Below, one piece after another: positions 59,316 to 64,000 of a DNA stretch of 64,000 bases. The DNA is from an uncultured Flavobacteriaceae bacterium (GTDB lineage Bacteria; Bacteroidota; Bacteroidia; Flavobacteriales; Flavobacteriaceae). The stretch is from contig CAKUPQ010000002.1 of NCBI GenBank assembly GCA_934675205.1, positions 434,001-498,000 on the forward strand, read 5' to 3'. Within the stretch, counting starts at the first letter, position 1. Every line of letters starts with the position of its first letter. The notes below the pieces were generated by a model that saw nothing but the letters and a program-made list of their open reading frames with translations, was not told the DNA's origin and did no database searches. The translations under genes and the position numbers were made by a program.

Positions 59316-59837
59316 ATGAAAACGACTAAACAATTTTTGGTACTTGCGATAGCAGGTTTATTTTTTGTAGCTTGTAAAGATTCAAAAGTAGAATCAACAG
59401 TTCAAACAGAAGATGCGAAAACGGAAATTTTAGCTGAAAATCTTCAAACAGCGAGTTTTAAAATTGACGGAATGCACTGCGAATATGGTTGTGCAAAAGG
59501 AATCGAAAAAAAATTAGCAAAACTGGACGGAATCCAATCTGCAAAAGTGGATTTTGAAACCAAAGAAGCTGTTATTGAGTATGATGCAACTGTTCAAACA
59601 CCACAAATTTTGGCAGATGTAGTACAGTCTATGGACGCAAAGTACATTGTTTCGGACATCAAATCGTCTTCTGACCAATCTTCTTTGTACAACAACGATA
59701 AAGAAAAGAAAAAAGAGAAAAAAGAGAAAAAATCTAAAAAAGAAGCTACAACAACAGAAAAATCTGTGGAGAAAAAAGCCGGTTGTTGCTCGGGAAAAAG
59801 TTCTTGTGGATCTAAATCAAAATCAGGAAGTTTATAA
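59316..59837 (+). CDS. HMA-domain lipoprotein with Lys/Cys-rich tail
   Basis: A 173-residue lipoprotein: the signal peptide ends in LFFVACKDSKVEST (Cys near residue 20). A heavy-metal-associated domain follows: SFKIDGMHCEYGCAKGIEKK near residue 51, with the metal site M-x-C-x-x-x-C, one residue longer than the usual MxCxxC, then LDGIQSAKVDFETKEAVIEY. The tail is strongly basic (KEKKKEKKEKKSKKE) and ends in a Cys cluster (AGCCSGKSSCGS). It probably binds copper or zinc in the periplasm. It is followed after 20 bases by a thioredoxin-fold lipoprotein gene. Confidence 0.85.
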   Translation: MKTTKQFLVLAIAGLFFVACKDSKVESTVQTEDAKTEILAENLQTASFKIDGMHCEYGCAKGIEKKLAKLDGIQSAKVDFETKEAVIEYDATVQTPQILADVVQSMDAKYIVSDIKSSSDQSSLYNNDKEKKKEKKEKKSKKEATTTEKSVEKKAGCCSGKSSCGSKSKSGSL

Positions 59838-59857
59838 TAAGTAAAATAATTAGTAAA

Positions 59858-60535
59858 ATGAAAAAAGTAAAATTGTTTTTATTTTCAATTATATTGGGAG
59901 TTATAACTTTTTCTTGCAAACAAGAAACAAAAGTTGAAGAAGCTATAAACGAGGACGTTGAAGAAGTTGTAACTGAAGAAGTTGTTGAAATTTCGGGATA
60001 TAAAATCGGAGATATAGCAACTGATTTTTCGTTGAAAAACGTAAATGACCAAAGCGTTTCTTTGGCAGATTATACAGATGCAAAAGGATTTATTATAACT
60101 TTCACTTGTAATCATTGTCCGTATGCTGTGGCTTATCAAGACCGAATCATTGCTTTGGACAAAAAATATAAAGACTTGGGTTATCCTGTAATTGCTATCA
60201 ACCCGAATGACCCTGTAAAACAACCTGAAGACAGTTTTGAACTTATGAAAGTTCGTGCAAAAGAAAAAGGATTTACGTTTCCGTATCTTGTTGATGAGGG
60301 ACAAGAAATTTATCCTCAATACGGAGCAACTAAAACTCCTCACGTATTTATTCTTCAAAAAACTGATAATGGAAACATTGTTCAATATATAGGAGCAATT
60401 GATGATAATTATGATGATGCTTCTGCCGTTACGGAAAAATACGTAGAAAATGCTGTTGATGCTCTTTTGGCAGGAAATGAGGTTGCCGTTAAAGAAACCA
60501 AAGCTATCGGATGTACGATTAAGGTGCAGGAATAG
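59858..60535 (+). CDS. Thioredoxin-fold (redoxin) lipoprotein
   Basis: A 225-residue lipoprotein: the signal peptide ends in GVITFSCKQETKV (Cys near residue 20), then an acidic linker (EEAINEDVEEVVTEEVV). The redoxin domain has IATDFSLKNVNDQSVSLADY, the active site GFIITFTCNHCPYAVAYQDR (CNHC) near residue 78, VIAINPNDPVKQPEDSF, and the cis-Pro region YGATKTPHVFILQ. It is the AhpC/TSA-like thioredoxin type common in Bacteroidota envelopes. A likely role is thiol redox control alongside the HMA lipoprotein encoded directly upstream (inference). Confidence 0.88.
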   Translation: MKKVKLFLFSIILGVITFSCKQETKVEEAINEDVEEVVTEEVVEISGYKIGDIATDFSLKNVNDQSVSLADYTDAKGFIITFTCNHCPYAVAYQDRIIALDKKYKDLGYPVIAINPNDPVKQPEDSFELMKVRAKEKGFTFPYLVDEGQEIYPQYGATKTPHVFILQKTDNGNIVQYIGAIDDNYDDASAVTEKYVENAVDALLAGNEVAVKETKAIGCTIKVQE

Positions 60536-60552
60536 TTGAAGCCTCACCCCGA

Positions 60553-60580
60553 CCCCTCTCCTTCGGAGAGGGGCTTTTTT
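60553..60580 (+). terminator. Strong GC-rich terminator
   Basis: CCCCTCTCC (60553-60561) pairs with GGAGAGGGG (60565-60573), followed by C and six T residues. Confidence 0.85.
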
Positions 60581-60688
60581 AGTTTTAAACTTTACAACAA
60601 CTGTAATTTCTAATCCTTGTCAGGTTGAATCCTGGTAGCTGTCGGGAATCGAAATCCTAAATTCGTAATTCCTAATTTATAATTAATA

Positions 60689-61498
60689 ATGCAATCCATA
60701 ACCGAAAAAAATTATCGAAAATTAACCCTTAAAGTTTCTTTAAGTGGATTTTCGTTTGCGGTTACGGATACTTTGTCAAATCGAGTTTTGACGATTCAAG
60801 AGGTATCTTTTTCTAAATATGAAAACCCCTCTAATACGGACGAATGCTATAAAAATGCTTTTTCGGAATACGCACAGCTGAATCAAAAATATGATGAGGT
60901 TGTTGTGTTGCACAGCAATAATCTGTCGGCTTTTGTACCACAGGCTTTGTTTGACGAAAACCATTTAGGAAACTATCTGCAATATAACGTAAAGGTTTTT
61001 GAATCGGATTTTTATGCTTTTGATACGTTGGAAAACTATCAGATAAACAATGTGTATGTTCCGTATATGAATATCAACAATGTTTTGTTAGATGTTTTTT
61101 CGGATTTTGATTACAAGCATTGTTCGAGTATTTTGGTCGAAAAATTATTGGATTTATCCAAAAATGACGATGACAGACAGATGTTTGTTCATTTTAAGGA
61201 AAAATCATTTGAGATCATTGTCGTTCAAAACCGAAAGTTGTTGTTTTATAACTCGTTTGACTTTTCTACCAAAGAAGATTTTGCGTATTATTTGCTTTTT
61301 ACGGTTGAACAATTAGGAATGAATCCCGAATTTTTTACTTTGAAAATGCTCGGAAACATAGGAGAGGAGGGAGAACTTTTCAAAATTGCTTATACGTATG
61401 TGAGAAATGTTTCTTTACTTGATGTTTCTTATTTATCAGAGGTAAATACGCTTGACGAAAAAGATAATCTGTTCCATTTTATATTGATTCAATCGTGA
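60689..61498 (+). CDS. DUF3822 family protein
   Basis: A 269-residue cytoplasmic protein of the DUF3822 type, a Bacteroidota family with an actin-like ATPase fold suggestion but no proven role. Stretches: NYRKLTLKVSLSGFSFAVTD, VVLHSNNLSAFVPQALFDEN, VYVPYMNINNVLLDVFSDFD and ILVEKLLDLSK, FHFILIQS at the end. Its stop codon overlaps the rsmD GTG start (GTGA at 61495-61498), and the DUF3822-rsmD pairing is conserved in the phylum as I recall. Confidence 0.88.
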   Translation: MQSITEKNYRKLTLKVSLSGFSFAVTDTLSNRVLTIQEVSFSKYENPSNTDECYKNAFSEYAQLNQKYDEVVVLHSNNLSAFVPQALFDENHLGNYLQYNVKVFESDFYAFDTLENYQINNVYVPYMNINNVLLDVFSDFDYKHCSSILVEKLLDLSKNDDDRQMFVHFKEKSFEIIVVQNRKLLFYNSFDFSTKEDFAYYLLFTVEQLGMNPEFFTLKMLGNIGEEGELFKIAYTYVRNVSLLDVSYLSEVNTLDEKDNLFHFILIQS

Positions 61499-62046
61499 GG
61501 ATAATTTCAGGGAAATACAAAGGAAGACGCATCACAGCACCCAAAAACCTACCAATCAGACCTACAACCGATTTGGCAAAAGAATCATTGTTCAACATTC
61601 TGAATAATTTTTATCATTTTGACGAACTGAAAGTTTTGGACTTATTTTCCGGAAGTGGAAGCATTTCGTATGAGTTTGCATCGAGAGGTTCGGAAGATAT
61701 TATTTCGGTTGATACGGATTTTGGTTGTATAAAATTCATCAAACAAACTTCGGACACGTTTGATTTCGGGATAAATGCCATAAAGAGTGATGTTTTTTCG
61801 TTTTTGGAAAAAAACAAATCGGAATATGACATAATTTTTGCAGACCCTCCCTATAATTTTACCCAAGAACAATTTGAAAAAATTCCGAAACTCATCTTTG
61901 AAAACGAACTTTTAGCAGAAGACGGAATGCTTATCATCGAACATTCTCCTCATACTAATTTAGAAGAAATTGAGTATTTTTCGCATTCCAAAAAATACGG
62001 TAGTTCTGTTTTTTCATTTTTTATAATTGAAGAAGATGAAGCTTAA
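61495..62046 (+). CDS. rsmD: 16S rRNA (guanine-966-N2)-methyltransferase RsmD
   Basis: A 183-residue SAM-dependent methyltransferase. N-terminal MRIISGKYKGRRITAPKNLP and IRPTTDLAKESLFNILNN, SAM motif VLDLFSGSGSISYEFASRGS near residue 50, and the catalytic D-P-P-Y in DIIFADPPYNFTQEQFEKI near residue 118. The start is GTG, overlapping the DUF3822 stop codon. It acts on the 30S subunit. Confidence 0.94.
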   Translation: MRIISGKYKGRRITAPKNLPIRPTTDLAKESLFNILNNFYHFDELKVLDLFSGSGSISYEFASRGSEDIISVDTDFGCIKFIKQTSDTFDFGINAIKSDVFSFLEKNKSEYDIIFADPPYNFTQEQFEKIPKLIFENELLAEDGMLIIEHSPHTNLEEIEYFSHSKKYGSSVFSFFIIEEDEA

Positions 62047-62653
62047 AAACATAATTATAGTGTGTGTAGGCTCAATCTGTCTATCGTCTTGTTTGGTCAC
62101 AAATTTCAATACGGTTTATGATGAACCGAATATTTCGGGAGGTTATCCCGATGAAAAATGGTTGTTTGTAACTTCTGATGTTCCTGCATCTTTGCAACAA
62201 GATTTTGATGAGCAAATAACTCAATTTTTAGAGAGTTGTTATGGAGCGAATTTTGTAAATTATGCAACAGACCGAAATAAATATTTACTTCCTAATTTCT
62301 TATACGAAGTTGATAAAAACTTGTTTATAAGTCAGTTAAATAGGTTAGGAGATGTCCATTTTTATCTGAATGTAAAAGCAGAAACTTTACGTTCTGATGT
62401 AGGAGCTTTAAATTATAATCCTTCTTCAAAAAATTTAAGGTCGTATGACCAAACCAGAATTCAGGTAACTTTTGAAGTGATTGATGTTCTAAAAAAAGAA
62501 ACGGTTTATTCGCAGTCAGTAGTTGGAACGACTACGAAAACAGAAACCGAAAGAGCAGATGTTTATTTGAGTTTACCTTTGGATAATCAGTTTAAAAAAG
62601 CGTTTAAACGAGCTTTTAAGAATTTCAAAAAAGATTTTCCTTGTAATCTTTGA
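62036..62653 (+). CDS. Lipoprotein of unknown function
   Basis: A 205-residue lipoprotein: the signal peptide MKLKNIIIVCVGSICLSSCL ends in a lipobox with Cys near residue 19. The mature part has EKWLFVTSDVPASLQQDFDE, QITQFLESCYGANFVNYAT and a late RIQVTFEVIDVLKKETVYSQ, resembling small envelope lipoproteins of Flavobacteriia. It overlaps the end of rsmD by 11 bases. An in-frame TTG lies three codons upstream; the ATG at 62036 is preferred because of the signal peptide. Confidence 0.78.
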   Translation: MKLKNIIIVCVGSICLSSCLVTNFNTVYDEPNISGGYPDEKWLFVTSDVPASLQQDFDEQITQFLESCYGANFVNYATDRNKYLLPNFLYEVDKNLFISQLNRLGDVHFYLNVKAETLRSDVGALNYNPSSKNLRSYDQTRIQVTFEVIDVLKKETVYSQSVVGTTTKTETERADVYLSLPLDNQFKKAFKRAFKNFKKDFPCNL

Positions 62654-62677
62654 GGGATTTAAGGAGAGGTTAAAAAA

Positions 62678-62980
62678 AGCAGACCTATAAGCCGAGTTCT
62701 GTATTTCTTACGAAATTCTTATCATTTATCTGGACTTGCCATTACTGACACGTTCTATCTACCTACCCTCCAACATCGGACGAGTAGCCCTTAACAGTTG
62801 GTTTACTTGGTATTTCATCGCATAGAGTTTACCTGATTTCACTACAGCCTTACCTGTACATTCTTTCTGTTGCACTTGTCCTCTTTCGTTTTTACGAAAT
62901 GACGGGAGTTACCCGCTATGCTACTCTGTGATGCTCGGACTTTCCTCCCTTAAAAATTAAGAGCGATAAGACAGTCTGCT
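62678..62980 (-). ncRNA. rnpB: RNase P RNA
   Basis: A 303-nt catalytic RNA that matures tRNA 5' ends. On the minus strand it opens with AGCAGAC and closes with GTCTGCT (P1 helix). It contains the universal GAGGAAAGTCCG (P4 side) near the 5' end and ACAGAACTCGGCTTATAG near the 3' end, with several hairpins between. It is followed by a T run (62672-62677 as A on the + strand). The exact ends are set from P1 pairing. Confidence 0.93.
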
Positions 62981-62984
62981 TTTG

Positions 62985-62992
62985 CAAAGATA
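62985..62992 (-). promoter_or_regulatory. Promoter -7 element (TATCTTTG) of rnpB
   Basis: On the minus strand TATCTTTG ends five bases before the deduced RNase P RNA 5' end, the expected distance. Confidence 0.65.
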
Positions 62993-63000
62993 TGAATTTT

Positions 63001-63098
63001 AGCCCGAAGTCCGAAGTTGAGTATCTTTAATTTTAAATAAAAAATTCCGATGTTTTTAGCCTAAATATTTGTGAATTAAATACTTCGGACTTCGTGCT
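63001..63098. repeat. Long inverted repeat between rnpB and tRNA-Thr
   Basis: AGCCCGAAGTCCGAAGT (63001-63017) pairs with ACTTCGGACTTCGTGCT (63082-63098) with one mismatch; flanking TTTT/AAAA extends the stem. A third, partial arm (ACTTCGTACTAAAA) follows. It has the look of a small palindromic repeat unit. Confidence 0.7.
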
Positions 63099-63140
63099 AA
63101 AAACTTCGTACTAAAAAAATAAAAAAAAGTAAAATATTTG

Positions 63141-63171
63141 TTTGCAGGTTTGAAATTCTTGTCTATATTTG
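63141..63171 (+). promoter_or_regulatory. Promoter of tRNA-Thr
   Basis: TTTG at 63141-63144, a 19-base spacer, and TATATTTG at 63164-63171 match the Bacteroidota consensus; the initial CACTCGC is shared with the tRNA-Phe promoter. Confidence 0.7.
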
Positions 63172-63189
63172 CACTCGCAATTAAGCAAT

Positions 63190-63263
63190 GCCTCCATAGC
63201 TCAGTTGGCCAGAGCACGTGATTTGTAATCTCGGGGTCGTGGGTTCGAATCCCTCTGGAGGCT
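63190..63263 (+). tRNA. tRNA-Thr (anticodon TGT)
   Basis: A 74-nt cloverleaf with acceptor GCCTCCA/TGGAGGC, D-arm GCTC/GAGC, anticodon loop TTTGTAA giving TGT, T-loop TTCGAAT, and discriminator T. CCA is not encoded. No integrated element follows this one. Confidence 0.94.
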
Positions 63264-63332
63264 CAAATATTAAGTTACTTGAATAAGGTAACTTTGTGTT
63301 TTTCATAATAATTGGTTTTTTAAGGTTACTAA

Positions 63333-63370
63333 AAAATCCGTCTTGTGCAAACAAGACGGATTTTTTTTTT
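63333..63370. terminator. Bidirectional terminator between tRNA-Thr and clpX
   Basis: AAAATCCGTCTTGT pairs with ACAAGACGGATTTT around GCAA, with long A and T runs on the two sides. Confidence 0.85.
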
Positions 63371-63386
63371 TATAGGTCAGAATTAT

Positions 63387-64000
63387 TTAAGCTGATTTCA
63401 ATTTCAATAAATTCTTATTCAAAGCCTGTTCTGCATAATGCCTATCCACTTCGAGTTTGGTTTCGTTAGTGCTTGGTAGTTCGTACATCGCATCAGTCAA
63501 AACAGCCTCACAAAGCGAACGCAATCCTCTTGCTCCGAGTTTGTACTCCATTGCTTTATCTACGATAAAATCAAGTGCATCATCAGTAATTGAGAGTTTG
63601 ATTCCGTCCATAAAAAACAGTTTTCGATATTGTTTTACCAAGGCATTTTTCGGTTCTGTTAAGATAGAACGAAGTGTTTCTCTATCCAACGGATTCATAT
63701 AAGTAAGCACAGGAAGACGTCCGATGATTTCGGGAATCAAGCCGAAATCTTTTAAGTCTTTCGGAATGATATATTGCAACAAATTGGTTGAATCAATTTC
63801 CTGTTGTTTTCCGTTTTTGTAACCCATTGCCTGATGATTCAAGCGTTTTCCGATAACCCGTTCGATTCCGTCAAAAGCTCCTCCTGCAATAAACAGAATA
63901 TTTTCGGTATTTACTTCGATGAATTTTTGGTCAGGATGTTTTCTTCCTCCTTTTGGTGGAACATTCACAACCGTTCCCTCCAAAAGCTTTAGAAGTGCCT
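63387..64000 (-). CDS. clpX: ATP-dependent Clp protease ATP-binding subunit ClpX, C-terminal part (5' end outside window)
   Basis: The last 204 or so residues of the AAA+ unfoldase that feeds ClpP. Visible: LLKLLEGTVVNVPPKGGRKH (pore loop RKH), FIEVNTENILFIAGGAFDG (Walker B-sensor region), FGLIPEIIGRLPVLTYMNPL (IGF-type ClpP-binding loop lies just before, in variant form), and the sensor-2 arginine in KLGARGLRSLCEAVL. The start and zinc-binding domain lie beyond the right edge of the window. Confidence 0.94.
   Translation of the reverse strand, partial: ALLKLLEGTVVNVPPKGGRKHPDQKFIEVNTENILFIAGGAFDGIERVIGKRLNHQAMGYKNGKQQEIDSTNLLQYIIPKDLKDFGLIPEIIGRLPVLTYMNPLDRETLRSILTEPKNALVKQYRKLFFMDGIKLSITDDALDFIVDKAMEYKLGARGLRSLCEAVLTDAMYELPSTNETKLEVDRHYAEQALNKNLLKLKSA

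Noticed and set aside
59885..60547. 220-codon minus-strand frame opposite the redoxin lipoprotein
   Set aside because: Antisense shadow rich in Ile, Phe and Asn; the plus strand carries a signal peptide and a CNHC thioredoxin site.

Overview
The window comes from a low-GC member of the Bacteroidota, almost certainly class Flavobacteriia. The evidence is the gene families (PorQ of the type IX secretion system, GldA of gliding motility, a fused ResB/CcsA cytochrome c maturation protein, DUF4159, DUF2853, DUF3822, DUF4625 and a GH97/GH13 pair), the near absence of Shine-Dalgarno sequences in chromosomal genes, and repeated promoter -7 elements of the Bacteroidota form TAnnTTTG. I cannot name a species. 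Most of the window is ordinary chromosome, with short operons on both strands separated by hairpin terminators and an unusually rich set of small intergenic repeats.

Region 1-8.3 kb: the 3' end of glnS, a thioredoxin-like protein, a phosphate uptake pair (pit plus its DUF47/PhoU-like partner), DUF4159 and DUF2853 proteins, and a TonB-dependent receptor flanked by two related His/Cys-rich small exported proteins and followed by a DUF4625 lipoprotein. This last group is a likely metal-uptake locus. Region 8.4-24 kb: fatty acid desaturase, rsmG, a tiny membrane protein, fabD, an acetyltransferase, ccsBA, an FKBP-type lipoprotein, an S4 RNA-binding protein, a PyrR-like phosphoribosyltransferase, menD, three tRNAs (Ser-GCT, Pro-TGG, Arg-TCT), kdsC, a DUF2520 protein, rlmH, folP, envelope proteins and a small XRE regulator.

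Region 24-50.5 kb: a DUF1599 protein, a Cys/Met-metabolism PLP enzyme divergent from an Lrp/AsnC regulator, an amino acid dehydrogenase, sufA-sufB-sufC-sufD, GH97 and GH13 starch or maltodextrin enzymes, an amino acid permease, gldA, porQ-cmk, a GH3-family protein, a DUF2797 protein, pyrF, and a tightly packed operon coaX / outer-membrane protein / TPR protein / lptC.

Region 50.5-58.3 kb is the most interesting part. It is a 7.7-kb integrated element in the 3' end of tRNA-Phe, bounded by an 18-bp direct repeat (17/18 identical). All its genes point the same way: tyrosine integrase, HicA/HicB toxin-antitoxin, an unrecognised 302-residue protein, two small helix-turn-helix proteins, a RepA/DnaB-like ATPase, a 138-bp cluster of GTGTTCAC/GTGAACAC repeats that looks like a replication origin, a zinc-ribbon/Toprim primase, several tiny proteins and a protein resembling phage small terminase subunits. 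I find no relaxase, conjugation or capsid gene. This layout matches a phage satellite (PICI-like) or a small integrative replicon; that reading is inference.

Region 58.3-64 kb: a DMT-family transporter, an HMA-domain lipoprotein paired with a thioredoxin-fold lipoprotein, DUF3822-rsmD, a lipoprotein, RNase P RNA (rnpB), tRNA-Thr(TGT) and the 3' end of clpX.
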